Below are positions 1-8,085 of a DNA stretch of 64,000 bases, one piece after another. The stretch's first letter is position 1. Each line of letters starts with the position of its first letter. Origin of the DNA: Micromonospora echinospora (GTDB lineage Bacteria > Actinomycetota > Actinomycetes > Mycobacteriales > Micromonosporaceae); contig NZ_JACHJC010000001.1 of NCBI RefSeq assembly GCF_014203425.1, forward strand, positions 2,480,001-2,544,000, written 5' to 3'. The notes beneath the pieces are model-generated. The model ran no database searches. It was not told the origin of the DNA and worked only from the letters and a program-made list of their open reading frames with translations. Position numbers and translations under genes: made by a program.

Positions 1-221
1 CGATCGCCGTCGACCTGATCGCCTGGCTGCAGCTCATCGGCCTCGACAGCGACCTGGCCAAAGCCGAACCGAAACGACTGCGCTACCGGATCCTGCACAC
101 CGCCGCCCGCCTCGTGCACGGCCAACGCCGCCGCTGGCTACGCATCCCCACCACCTGGCCCTGGGCCGAACAGATCACCACCGCGTTCAACCAGATCACG
201 GCCATCCCCGACCCCGGCTGA
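1..221 (+). CDS. IS1380-family transposase, C-terminal end (gene enters from the left)
   Basis: The frame is open from the window edge to a TGA at 219-221 and encodes about 72 residues. Segments such as DLIAWLQLIGLDSDLAKAEP and TTWPWAEQ are typical of the last part of IS1380-type DDE transposases, where this alpha-helical tail follows the catalytic core. The catalytic part lies outside the window, so intactness cannot be judged. The stop lies about 160 bases before the apparent element end near 380. Confidence 0.75.
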   Translation, partial: IAVDLIAWLQLIGLDSDLAKAEPKRLRYRILHTAARLVHGQRRRWLRIPTTWPWAEQITTAFNQITAIPDPG

Positions 222-380
222 CCCACTCAGCCACCGCCCCAACCACCGGAGGACCCCAGGAGACCACGCCCGCCGCCGCGACAGACGGCCCACCACCACG
301 CCCAGAACCAAGACACATCGACAAACAGCGATCAGACGTGCCGGGCCAAAGAGGCCGCAGTCAGGCGCGAATCATCGAGG
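222..380 (+). mobile_element. Non-coding right end of the IS1380-like element
   Basis: The stretch after the transposase stop has no credible gene. It finishes with GCGCGAATCATCGAGG (365-380), whose reverse complement CCTCGATGATTCGCGC has the look of IS1380-type termini. Directly beyond it an IS630 transposase reading frame is cut off, so 380/381 is probably the insertion junction. The terminus assignment is from memory of family ends and needs the left end to confirm. Confidence 0.45.
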
Positions 381-845
381 CTAACCTCTTACCGACGGCC
401 ACCGCCCGCGATGCCAGCCGGCGATCGCTTCCGGATCGCGTTCAATCGCCCGACGAGTGGGAACCTGCTGGCTGTACCCGATGCGATGCAGCAGATAGGA
501 CACCCCACGCAGCGTGTAGGAAACGCCGAAACGACGCTCGATCACCTCGGCCGCCCGCGCGAGGGTCCAGCGGGCATCGTCCCAACCGTGCACGATCGGA
601 CCCTCATCGAGCATCTCGGCCAGCTGTCTGCGCTGCTCAACGGAGAGTTTGCAGTCCGAACCGGCCGGCCCGGCCGACGCCAGAGCCCCCGTTCCGCCAG
701 CAGTCCACCGCCGCCGCCACAAACGCACCGACTTCTCGGAAACCCGCAGCTCAGAAGCGATCTGCGCAGTCGGTACGGACCTCTCGAACATGGACGCGGC
801 CTGGATCCGGACCTTCTCACGCCGAACCCGAGCTGCCGCATTCAT
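381..845 (-). pseudogene. IS630-family transposase, N-terminal half, cut by the IS1380 end
   Basis: The protein begins MNAAARVRREKVR at 845 (an in-frame ATG at 869 is also possible). It carries a helix-turn-helix (TAQIASELRVSEKSVRLWRR) followed by the winged-helix segment that precedes the DDE core in IS630 transposases. It ends abruptly after GRWPSVRG where the catalytic domain should start, exactly at the inferred IS1380 boundary. Many IS630 elements use a frameshift at about this place, but no second reading frame exists downstream in the window. The gene is therefore inactive here; the missing half may lie left of position 1. Confidence 0.7.
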
Positions 846-1007
846 GCCACCACCAGCCGGATACCTCATACCTCCGGCCTACCGAACCCATCGACCCAGA
901 TCACGCAGACACGCCGACGGACGTCAGCCTTTCAACCTCTGTAGTCGAGCTTTGCAGCGAACTGACCCTGTGTGGCCGTCGGTGCATCGGACCGTCATAA
1001 TCGACCC

Positions 1008-1475
1008 ATGGCACGCCCAAAGCGGAACGTCAATGTATCCGATCTCCTCGCTTCCGCGACGGTGCAGGCCGCGCACGCAACCCGAGCCGGCACTGTGCGC
1101 GCCGCTGCTATCTCCAGGGACGGCGTGGTCCGGGCCGCAAGAATCAACGCTGCTGCGGTGGCCGTCGCGGCACTGATCGGAGGAACCTGTGCGGTCGCGA
1201 GCACGGGAGTCGACGGCTACTTCTCGCTTCAAATCGCCAACGGCCCATTAACGCCGAGGCTGATCTCGCCAACCACTGCCGGCCAGGAAGATCTCTGGGA
1301 ACCTAAGTGCCTGTCAAGTGACGGCCGGATTCACCCAGCCGCGCTCGTGCCCCCGTGGACCCCTATGTCCCGGCCAGCGCAAGGAGTCAGCATCGACGGA
1401 GCATCAGCGCAAGTCATCAGCTATGTCATCTGCGCTGATTCAACAGCCGAAATCTGGGACGTCCGAAAATCATGA
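1008..1475 (+). CDS. Hypothetical protein with one membrane segment
   Basis: The 155-residue product starts MARPKRNVNVSDLLASA and has one hydrophobic stretch at about residues 46-64 (AAAVAVAALIGGTCAVAS), consistent with a membrane anchor followed by an extracytoplasmic domain of about 90 residues. No ribosome site is evident before ATG 1008; an upstream in-frame ATG at 972 would add twelve unconvincing residues. It is followed 72 bases later by a strong hairpin. I do not recognise a family. Codon use looks normal for the window, so it may be a real orphan gene between IS remnants. Confidence 0.5.
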   Translation: MARPKRNVNVSDLLASATVQAAHATRAGTVRAAAISRDGVVRAARINAAAVAVAALIGGTCAVASTGVDGYFSLQIANGPLTPRLISPTTAGQEDLWEPKCLSSDGRIHPAALVPPWTPMSRPAQGVSIDGASAQVISYVICADSTAEIWDVRKS

Positions 1476-1547
1476 ACGACACCTTGACCCCTATGCCCGT
1501 ACGCAGAGCGATGCGCTATGCCGCTTCGATGGAGGAGGCAGGGCCGA

Positions 1548-1568
1548 GGGGGGTGTCGCACACCCCCC
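1548..1568. terminator. GC-rich hairpin, probable terminator
   Basis: GGGGGGTGT (1548-1556) and ACACCCCCC (1560-1568) form a perfect 9-bp stem with a 3-nt loop. It lies between the end of the plus-strand gene at 1475 and the minus-strand remnant ending at 1773. There is no T-tract, which is common in high-GC actinomycetes. Confidence 0.5.
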
Positions 1569-1772
1569 CAGGGGTCACGGTCGGTAACCCTCGCGTCGAA
1601 TCGATCACGACCTCGCGACGCTCGCGGCGACGACGCGGCGTGCCGGGCGTCCGGGTCGGCAGGGCGGCCCGTCGGGGTGGTGGGCGGTGCCGGGGTGTGC
1701 CGGTATGGGGGCCAGCGTGGGGCGGGTACAGCACGGGCCGAGGTTTGATCCCCGAGGGCCCGCGTCAGTCGG
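1569..1772. other. No gene recognised
   Basis: This stretch is extremely GC-rich. Frames on both strands give only low-complexity Arg/Pro/Gly translations and I see no family signature. Confidence 0.4.
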
Positions 1773-2045
1773 TCACCTCTGCTCGAACCGCAGCCGGCGG
1801 CCGTGGTTGTACCGGACTCGGTACGCCTCCTGACGCGCCCGGTCCGCGGCTGCGTACATCTCATGCCAGACCCCCCGGGTCGTGGCATCCGGCCCCGGCT
1901 TCTTCAGCGCGTCCGGATGCGGGACCGCTCCCGGGTCAGCCTGACCCAGGACGCCGAGGGCTTCGTGAGCCTGGCGGAGGTGATCGGCCGGGCTGCGGTG
2001 TTGACCCTCGGCGGCGCTGCATAGGCCCCACTCCGAATCGGCCCG
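1773..2045 (-). pseudogene. Unassigned gene fragment
   Basis: About 90 residues ending ...AADRARQEAYRVRYNHGRRLRFEQR look protein-like (charged, helix-forming, normal third-position GC), whereas the frame upstream of 2045 degenerates into unconvincing sequence. A second short tail (VELLRAPRGRKGRDPDTMRITWRS) is visible in another frame just upstream. I read this as remnants of one or two lost genes and cannot name a function. Confidence 0.3.
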
Positions 2046-2217
2046 GCTACGACCGCCAGGTGATGCGCATCGTGTCCGGGTCGCGCCCCTTGCGCCCACG
2101 TGGCGCGCGTAGCAGCTCCACCTATCGAGTCGGTGCAGGGCTTGTCCGACGACGAGCCGGGCCGGCGGGTTCTTGTGCTGGAGCAGCTCCGGTATCGCTG
2201 GTTGAAAAGATGTGAGG

Positions 2218-2510
2218 TCATGCGTCGACGCGCACAGCGAAGTGGTTGAGGCCGTCAAGGAATCGATGGTTCGCCTCCCACCCGTCGACCTCTGGTGTTG
2301 CGGCGCCGATCCATACGGGTTCGGTGTGGGGGTAGGCGTCAAGTTGCTGGCGGACGCCGTCTCGGGTAACGACGATGCAGGCTTGTCGATGGCGTGAGGC
2401 GAGGACGCAGAGCCGTCCCGCTTCGAGGTGAAAGGCGGAGGCATCGCGGCGCCCAGACAGCGGGTGCCAGGCGATCACCACTTCAAATTGCCGGCCCTGA
2501 AGCTTGTTTG
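2218..2510 (-). pseudogene. 3' end of an SF1-type (AAA) helicase gene, truncated by IS3
   Basis: The fragment reads KLQGRQFEVVIAWHPLSGRR, then FHLEAGRLCVLASRHRQACI and EPVWIGAATPEVDGWEANH, stopping at 2218. The Q-G-R-x-F/Y and SRHR segments match the C-terminal RecA-like domain of superfamily-1 helicases common in actinomycete accessory regions. The rest of the gene, which would lie at higher coordinates, is missing: the IS3 left end begins within a few bases of the first recognisable codons. It cannot be functional. Confidence 0.6.
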
Positions 2511-2557
2511 CCCTTCCCCTCGTAGCGTGGAGGCCAGAGCTTGAGGGATAGAGGTTC

Positions 2558-2857
2558 ATGGCTGAGACGAGACGCCAGTTCGATCCGGAGTTCCGGGCGG
2601 GCGCGGTGCGCATCGTGCGCGAGACGGGCAAGTCAATCGCTCAGGTCGCCCGCGACCTGGGGATCAACAGCGGGACCCTGGCGAACTGGGTGAAGAGGGA
2701 CCGCGAGACTCGCGGTGAGGCCCCTGCTGGGCAGCTGGCAGAGGACGAGCGGGCGGAGCTGGCACGGTTGCGGCGGGAGAACGCGGAGCTGGCGATGGAG
2801 CGTGATGTCCTCAAGCGATCCGTGGTCCTGTGGGTCAAGGAAGCGACGGGCCAGTGA
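2558..2857 (+). CDS. IS3-family transposase OrfA (DNA-binding subunit)
   Basis: The 99-residue protein has an N-terminal helix-turn-helix ([13 protein letters not shown], then [19 protein letters not shown]) and a C-terminal leucine zipper-like helix ([20 protein letters not shown]), the standard OrfA plan. The stop overlaps the OrfB start (GTGA at 2854-2857). In this family a -1 frameshift near the end of orfA makes the OrfAB transposase. Length and motifs are intact. Confidence 0.88.
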   Translation: MAETRRQFDPEFRAGAVRIVRETGKSIAQVARDLGINSGTLANWVKRDRETRGEAPAGQLAEDERAELARLRRENAELAMERDVLKRSVVLWVKEATGQ

Positions 2858-3744
2858 GCGTGGCCGCCTTCATCGCTTCCCAGAGGACCGAGCACGACGT
2901 GCCGCACGCGCTAGCCTGCCGGGCCCTGGGGGTGTCCGAGTCATGGTTCTACAAGTGGCGTGACCGGCCGCCAACGCGCCGCGATGACCGGCGTGCTCGA
3001 TTGTCGGCCGCGGTCCAGAAGGTGTTCGACGACTCGGGTGGCACCTACGGCAGCCCGCGCATCGGCATCGAGCTGCGCGAGTCCGGCTGGCAGGTCTCCG
3101 ACAACACGATCGCGCAGCTCATGGCCAAGCTGGGCTTGGCCGCCCGGGTCAAGCGCCGCCGGCGGGGCCTGACGCGCCAAGGTAAGCGTCCGGCCGCACC
3201 GGACCTCATCAAGCGGGTGTTCACCGCGCCGGCGCCGGATGTCGCCTGGTGCGGCGACATGACCGAGATCCGCACCGACGAGGGCAAGCTCTACCTGGCC
3301 ACCGTCATCGACCTGTACTCCCGTCGCATCCTCGGCTACGCGATGGGCGCCCATCACGACGCCGGGCTGGTCGTCGCCGCGCTGAACATGGCCGCCGTCA
3401 CCCGCGGCGGCTGCGTGGACGGGGTGATCTTCCACAGCGACAGGGGCAGCGAGTACACCTCGGCCGACTTCGACCGGGCCTGTGCCCGGTGGAAGGTACG
3501 CCAGTCGATGGGCCGGGTCGGGTCGTGCTTCGACAACGCCGTCGCCGAGGCCACCTTCTCCACCATCAAGGTCGAGTACGTCCACCGCCGTCACTTCCGT
3601 ACCCGTACCGAGGCACGCCTGAAGATCGCCACCTGGATCACCGACTTCTACAACCGGCGCCGCCGGCACTCCGTCTGCGACTGGCGATCCCCCATCGACT
3701 ACGAACGATCAGAGACCCGCGCCCTGGAGGCCCAGGCCGCATAA
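2854..3744 (+). CDS. IS3-family transposase OrfB (DDE catalytic subunit)
   Basis: The product of about 296 residues has an N-terminal HTH-21 region ([20 protein letters not shown]) and an rve integrase core. The three catalytic acidic residues are visible: D in [11 protein letters not shown] in [10 protein letters not shown] and E in [12 protein letters not shown]. The C-terminal FYNRRRRHS motif is present. The chosen start is GTG 2854, overlapping the orfA stop. The reading frame is intact, so this copy could still be active, or could be the source of the nearby deletion. Confidence 0.88.
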   Translation: MSVAAFIASQRTEHDVPHALACRALGVSESWFYKWRDRPPTRRDDRRARLSAAVQKVFDDSGGTYGSPRIGIELRESGWQVSDNTIAQLMAKLGLAARVKRRRRGLTRQGKRPAAPDLIKRVFTAPAPDVAWCGDMTEIRTDEGKLYLATVIDLYSRRILGYAMGAHHDAGLVVAALNMAAVTRGGCVDGVIFHSDRGSEYTSADFDRACARWKVRQSMGRVGSCFDNAVAEATFSTIKVEYVHRRHFRTRTEARLKIATWITDFYNRRRRHSVCDWRSPIDYERSETRALEAQAA

Positions 3745-3775
3745 CGGAGCCCTCCACGATTCCAGGGGATTGACA

Positions 3776-4341
3776 GTTTCGTTGAGGTGTACGCGAAGGG
3801 CGACGGCTTCGGCGGTGCGCCGCAGGAGGGCGTAGCCGGCGCCGCGAGCGCGTTCGTCTTCGTTCAGGGGGTAGCGTCGCCCGCCCGGGTAGGTGAGCAG
3901 TTTGCTCTTCAGGTGCGCGGTCAGCAGCCGCAGGCCGGCGCCGCCGCAGTCGACGTGTACCTGAAGCGCTCCGCGTCCCATGTGGGTGAGGGTGTCGCCG
4001 TCGACGTCGGGGACCGCAGGCAACCCGGAGGGCGGCAGCGCGATGATCTGCGCTTCCTCGGTGAGGGGATGCCGGGCGAGGACAGCGACGCGGATGCCGC
4101 GGCTGTCCGGGTGGGAGGACACGACGGCCTGCCAGGGCTCACCGAGGGCAGCCCGCAGGTCCTGCGCCGCCCGGAGGCTGCCGATCTCTTGAAGAGCGAC
4201 GACGTCGGCGCCGGTGCCGGCGATCAGACCGGCGAGGTAGGTGAGCTTCGCGGTGTAGGTGTCGGCCGCCGGCGTGTCGGTGTCGTCGGGTGGGAACAGG
4301 TTCTCGACGTTCCATGTCATGACGATCAGGTTGTTGGCCAC
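3776..4341 (-). pseudogene. Endonuclease/exonuclease/phosphatase-family gene, 3' end lost to IS3
   Basis: GTG 4341 is preceded by GGAG at 5-nt spacing. The protein begins VANNLIVMTWNVENLFPP and carries the EEP-fold markers TWNVEN, VVALQEIGS, and LLTAHLKSK, with VAVLARHP between. The fragment covers about two thirds of a normal domain; the catalytic GDxN and SDH motifs expected further on are gone. The frame runs into IS3 after RVHLNE. It therefore encodes an inactive piece of a metal-dependent phosphoesterase or nuclease. Confidence 0.72.
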
Positions 4342-4613
4342 CGTCGCTCCCGGAATTGCAGGTGTCGTGCCAGCCTGAGAGTCGCACTCTAGGACGTCGG
4401 ATTGTCGCTGATCGCCGGTGCGTCGCCATCTCGACAGGCGCGATCGGCGGCGGGGGAGAGGCCAGGCGAGTTCCTGCGGGGCGGTGGTGCGGACAGGGAG
4501 CGGCTGTGGCCAGTGTTCGCGGGAGCCTTCCCCGCTCTTCACAGTGGTGACCGTCGATGGACATGATGGGGCGAGATGGTCGCTGTCTACGACGGATGCC
4601 TGAGGAGGCCCTC

Positions 4614-5288
4614 ATGCGACTCACCCGACGACTCACCACATCTGCGTTGGCGCGGCGTGTCCTGACCGGCGCGGCGGCGGTGATGGTGGCCAGCGCTGGC
4701 CTGGTCGCCGTCGACGCTTCGGTGGCTTCGGCGACACCTCCTGGTATTCCGTCCAAGGCGGGCGCCCAGTCGCAGCTCAACGCTCTGACGGTGAAGAGCG
4801 AGGGGTCGACGAGTGGGTACTCGCGGGATCTGTTCCCGCACTGGATCACCATCAGCGGTGCCTGTAGCACCCGCGAGACGGTCCTCAAGCGCGACGGCAC
4901 GTCCGTGGTCACCGACAGCAGCTGCGCGGCGACCTCGGGCCGCTGGTACAGCCCCTACGACGGCGCAACCTGGACCGCCGCCTCCGACGTCGACATCGAT
5001 CACGTCGTGCCCCTCGCCGAGGCGTGGCGCTCGGGCGCCAGTGGCTGGACGACTAGCCGACGGCAGAGCTTCGCCAACGACCTCAGCCGCCCGCAGCTGA
5101 TCGCCGTCACCGATAACGTCAACCAGGCCAAGGGTGACCAGGACCCCTCCACCTGGCAGCCGCCCTTGTCGTCGTACCGGTGCACCTACAGCAAGATGTG
5201 GATCACCGTGAAATACAACTGGGGGCTGAGCCTGCAGTCGTCCGAGAAGTCCGCCCTGCAGAGCATGCTGAACACCTGCAGTTCTTGA
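4614..5288 (+). CDS. Secreted HNH-family nuclease (DUF1524/GmrSD C-terminal-like)
   Basis: ATG 4614 follows GAGGAGG at good spacing. The 224-residue precursor has a twin-basic N-terminus and a hydrophobic signal peptide ending near ASVASA (about residue 41). The catalytic region is DVDIDHVVPLAEAW (about residues 125-138), the beta-beta-alpha-metal core with the DH pair, followed by RPQLIAVTDNVNQAKGDQDP, typical of secreted actinomycete HNH proteins. Predicted role: extracellular DNA or RNA degradation. Four cysteines may form disulphides. A second, 5'-truncated copy of the same gene lies at 29,710-30,012 and differs at one residue only. Confidence 0.88.
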   Translation: MRLTRRLTTSALARRVLTGAAAVMVASAGLVAVDASVASATPPGIPSKAGAQSQLNALTVKSEGSTSGYSRDLFPHWITISGACSTRETVLKRDGTSVVTDSSCAATSGRWYSPYDGATWTAASDVDIDHVVPLAEAWRSGASGWTTSRRQSFANDLSRPQLIAVTDNVNQAKGDQDPSTWQPPLSSYRCTYSKMWITVKYNWGLSLQSSEKSALQSMLNTCSS

Positions 5289-5411
5289 CGCCCCGAGGAG
5301 TCCGCGCGCTCACAGCCCCACACGTCGCCGCCGAACGGGCTACGACTGAAAGCAAGTGCGGGCCTCCGAAGCGAGGAAGCAGATGACCGGATGCCAGTAA
5401 CGCGGTCAACG

Positions 5412-5441
5412 GGCGGCAAGCTCAACCCCGGGCTTGCCGCC
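5412..5441 (+). terminator. Hairpin downstream of the HNH nuclease gene
   Basis: GGCGGCAAGC (5412-5421) pairs with GCTTGCCGCC (5432-5441) around a 10-nt loop and is followed by TCTCAC. It is the only strong structure in the 301 bases between the nuclease gene and the next gene; otherwise nothing is recognised there. Confidence 0.5.
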
Positions 5442-5589
5442 TCTCACGCCGCCGCTGCCAGCTGCGACGTCAACGGCGGTGGACCGAGCCATATGACGAA
5501 GCCATCCGGAGGGCTGAGTGGCTGCGGGTCGATAGCGTCGGATCTATGGGGGCGAGAGGGCGTGACCGGGCGGGGATTTAGGGGAGCGT

Positions 5590-5934
5590 ATGGAACCGTG
5601 GACCTTGGCGAAGGTGGATCAATGGCTTGACTGGGTGCACGACCGCCACGACGAGTTCGACTACCGCTACATCTACTTTGCGTACCTGGCAGCTCGTGTG
5701 CCTGATCCGCGTGCCGGCGAGATCACCCTGACTGTTGAGCCCGACGGTGGTGTCGTGTTGCAAGCGGGCACCGACGACCGTGGACTGCGGCTGGCGAACG
5801 ACGACGAGCGGACCCAGTTCGTCGATCACCTGCAGCGGCGGTACTGCCGAGACCGGTACCCGAGCATGCGGGAGTGGGAGCAAGCCCGGCATGCGGACTT
5901 CGTTGAAGAAGCCCAGTGGCGGTACGGACGGTGA
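5590..5934 (+). CDS. Hypothetical 114-residue cytoplasmic protein
   Basis: ATG 5590 lies 3 bases after GGGAG. The protein begins MEPWTLAKVDQWLDWVHDRH and is acidic and aromatic-rich (FDYRYIYFAYLAARV), ending WEQARHADFVEEAQWRYGR. No membrane segment or signal peptide is visible. The composition is that of a folded protein, and codon use fits the window. I do not recognise a family. It stands alone between a nuclease gene and a broken IS5 element. Confidence 0.55.
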   Translation: MEPWTLAKVDQWLDWVHDRHDEFDYRYIYFAYLAARVPDPRAGEITLTVEPDGGVVLQAGTDDRGLRLANDDERTQFVDHLQRRYCRDRYPSMREWEQARHADFVEEAQWRYGR

Positions 5935-6030
5935 TACGCGCTCCCATAGCCCACCAGCGCGGGTAAGCGGTTGGGATGCCGCCGCAACTCCTGTGACGGA
6001 GCGGTGCGTGCCTGCAGCACTATGCAGGCT

Positions 6031-6700
6031 AAGAGCGTGTCTTAGGTGGTGAGTTTTGAGGTAGCGCTTGTGGCAGGTAAGGGCGGCGGCGAGGGTCAGG
6101 AATGGGCAGTACAGGCTGGCCGAGCGTTCGTAGCGGATGGTCAGCCGACGGTAGCCGGTGAACCAGGCGAAGGTCCTCTCGATCACCCACCGGTGCTGTC
6201 CGAGGCGGTGTGAGGATTCGATGCCGCGGCGGGCGATGCGAGGGCGGATGCCGCGGGCGCGGAGCATGCGGCGCAGGTGGGGGTAGTCGTATCCCTTGTC
6301 GGCGTGCAGTTTGTCGGGCCGTCGGCGGCGTGGTCCGCGTCGGGAGCGCACGGCGGGGATGGCCTGGATGAGGGATTCGAGGCAGCGGCTGTCGTGGGTG
6401 TTCGCGGCGGACACGCCGACGGACAGGGGCCAGCCCGTTGCGGTCGGACAGGGCGTGGATCTTGCTGCCGGGCTTGCCCCGGTCGACCGGGCTCGGGCCG
6501 GTCAGGTCGCCCCCCCCCTTTTCGCCCGCACCGCCGACGCGTCGGCGGTGGCCCGGGACCAGTCGATCAACCCTTCGGCGCCGAGTTGGTCCAGGGCGGC
6601 CACGTGCATGCGCCGCCACAGCCCGGCCTTCGTCTAGGCGACGAACCGGCGGTGCGCGGTGGCCTTGTACACCCCGAACCCCGGCGGCGGTCGGCATAAC
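6031..6700 (-). pseudogene. IS5-family transposase, 5'-truncated and frameshifted
   Basis: Read on the minus strand, the pieces FGVYKATAHRRFV, LWRRMHVAALDQLGAEG and DWSRATADASAVRAK are in one frame, KPGSKIHALSDRNGL in another, and LHADKGYDYPHLRRML, HRLGQHRWVIERTFAW and FTGYRRLTIRYE in a third. Together they form the DDE core and C-terminus of an IS5/IS427-type transposase. The first roughly 80 residues are missing, an in-frame stop interrupts the RRFV segment near 6637, and frames change around 6430-6520. One end is near 6031 (GAGCGTGTCTTAG). Confidence 0.7.
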
Positions 6701-7159
6701 GGCACAGTCAGCGTCCGAGCACCGCGCTCAGACGCACGAATGAGGGTTCCCAGGCCAGTCCAGCGCCCGAGCTGCGGGTCGGCGTGACGCACACTTCGGG
6801 GCAACTGCAGGCGGGGCCACGGCGTTTTCTGGCACCGGGGCCGAGGCGGCGATGAAAACTACGCTGATTCTCGACCTCGTGCAGAGCGTGGAAGCCGTGG
6901 CCGCGACTGGAGTCCGACGACGTGCTGATGAGTACCGACTCGGCCTTGCCGCTGAGGACGCGTAACGGATCAGCCAGCACAACCTGGCTTAGGTGCCGCG
7001 AGTCTGGGCGGTAGCGAGCGCTGAGCTGAGAACCGGCACGCCTATCGTGGCGATCCAGAGGTCGCCGACGGGTCTGCGACTTGCGAGATCGACGCGAGGC
7101 ATGGGCTGAGTGCTCGCAGCCGGGCCGACAGCGCCTGGTCGGGGTAGTGCTGCTGTAGG
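6701..7159. other. No convincing gene
   Basis: The minus-strand frames here lack family signatures. On the plus strand a 37-codon frame (ATG 6852 to TAA 6965, MKTTLILDLVQSVEAVA...) has plausible composition and a GAGGCGG upstream, but it is too short to call. Confidence 0.3.
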
Positions 7160-7170
7160 ATTAGACTAAT
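7160..7170. promoter_or_regulatory. Palindrome upstream of the 7201 gene
   Basis: ATTAGACTAAT is a perfect 11-bp inverted repeat, 30 bases before the ATG at 7201 and AT-rich in a GC-rich background. It may be an operator or part of a -10 region. No matching regulator is identified. Confidence 0.3.
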
Positions 7171-7200
7171 TCGGTTGCGCCCGCCTGCCATCATGCGCCT

Positions 7201-8007
7201 ATGGACGGCGATGACCGGTTTTCCCTCCTGGTGCAGCGGCTCTACGACGTGCACATGGCGCTCGAATTCCTCGCCAGGTCGTCTGTACGACCTGAGTGGT
7301 TCGAGGCCCGCGACGTGTTGGCGCACGAGGTCCTAGCCGGCGCCGCCGAGCGGCTGAGCCGACTTCTGAATCGACAGGTCTCAGTAGACGAGCTAAAGCA
7401 GCTCGGCCAAAGTGAGGCGTTAAGCCTACTGACGCCGGGGCTGATGCTGCAGCAGGACGCGGCGCGGGCGGCGCTCAGGAAAACCCTTGACGACCAGTTC
7501 CGCCGAAGGACGGCCGGCCAGGGTCAGGCGGGCCTGGATCCCGACGTCCGCCCGAACCGATGGCACCCCCTCGTAAGCATCGCTCTGGGCGTCGGCATCT
7601 CAGTTCTGGCGGCGACCGCCGCCGCGCCGATCGCGGCCCTCGCCGTGCAGGAGCCGATCACCCGAGAATTGGTGAAGGCAGCCATCACGGGCGTGGTCAG
7701 CGGGACGGTGACGGAGGTGGCCCGCCCAAAGCTCGCCGACCAGTCCGTCAAGGGTCTTAGCGACCGCGTGAGTGATCTCGAAAGACAGATACGGGGCCTC
7801 CTACAACCGCCGTCGCCCAACAACCCTCAAGGCCCTCAGCGGGCTGCCCTCCCGAACGACCAGCACGGGCAGCAACGCCCCCAGGGCCCTCAGCGGGCTG
7901 CCCTCCCGAACGACCAGCACGGGCAGCAACGCCCAGGAGCCGGCAGAGCGAAGCCCGAACCGCCGAAGAGCCCGGGAGCCGAAGGACCTCGTTTCCATGG
8001 CCCCTAA
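7201..8007 (+). CDS. Hypothetical membrane-anchored protein with a Q/N/P-rich repeat tail
   Basis: The 268-residue protein starts MDGDDRFSLLVQRLYDVH. It has a helical N-terminal domain (about 1-115), a hydrophobic segment LVSIALGVGISVLAATAAAP plus a second weaker one (about 122-150), a possible coiled coil (VKGLSDRVSDLERQIRGL) and a low-complexity tail with an 18-residue unit repeated twice. This suggests a cytoplasmic or peripheral protein tethered by one or two helices. It is 78 bases upstream of the 741-residue specificity-like gene in the same direction, so the two are probably co-transcribed. No family recognised. Confidence 0.6.
   Translation: MDGDDRFSLLVQRLYDVHMALEFLARSSVRPEWFEARDVLAHEVLAGAAERLSRLLNRQVSVDELKQLGQSEALSLLTPGLMLQQDAARAALRKTLDDQFRRRTAGQGQAGLDPDVRPNRWHPLVSIALGVGISVLAATAAAPIAALAVQEPITRELVKAAITGVVSGTVTEVARPKLADQSVKGLSDRVSDLERQIRGLLQPPSPNNPQGPQRAALPNDQHGQQRPQGPQRAALPNDQHGQQRPGAGRAKPEPPKSPGAEGPRFHGP
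7831..7938 (+). repeat. Two tandem copies of a 54-bp unit
   Basis: Positions 7831-7884 and 7885-7938 are nearly identical and encode GPQRAALPNDQHGQQRPQ-like units in the C-terminal tail of the 7201 protein. The length is a multiple of three, so copy number can change without frameshift. Confidence 0.85.
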
Positions 8008-8085
8008 GGTCGCGCGACCGGCAGGCCCGGCAAGCGCCGCAGCCAGGGGCATTCGGCGTAGCGGCGCGCGAATATCATCTCCACC

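Larger units (their letters stand above)
2505..3775 (+). mobile_element. IS3-family insertion sequence (about 1.27 kb)
   Basis: Two overlapping ORFs (orfA, orfB) are bounded by imperfect ends: TGTTTGCCCTTCCCC near 2505 and, in reverse complement, TGTCAATCCCCTGGA ending near 3775; both ends continue to a CGTGGAG block. The exact first and last base are uncertain by a few positions. The two flanks belong to different genes (helicase tail and nuclease), so the element sits at a deletion joint rather than a simple insertion. Confidence 0.7.
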
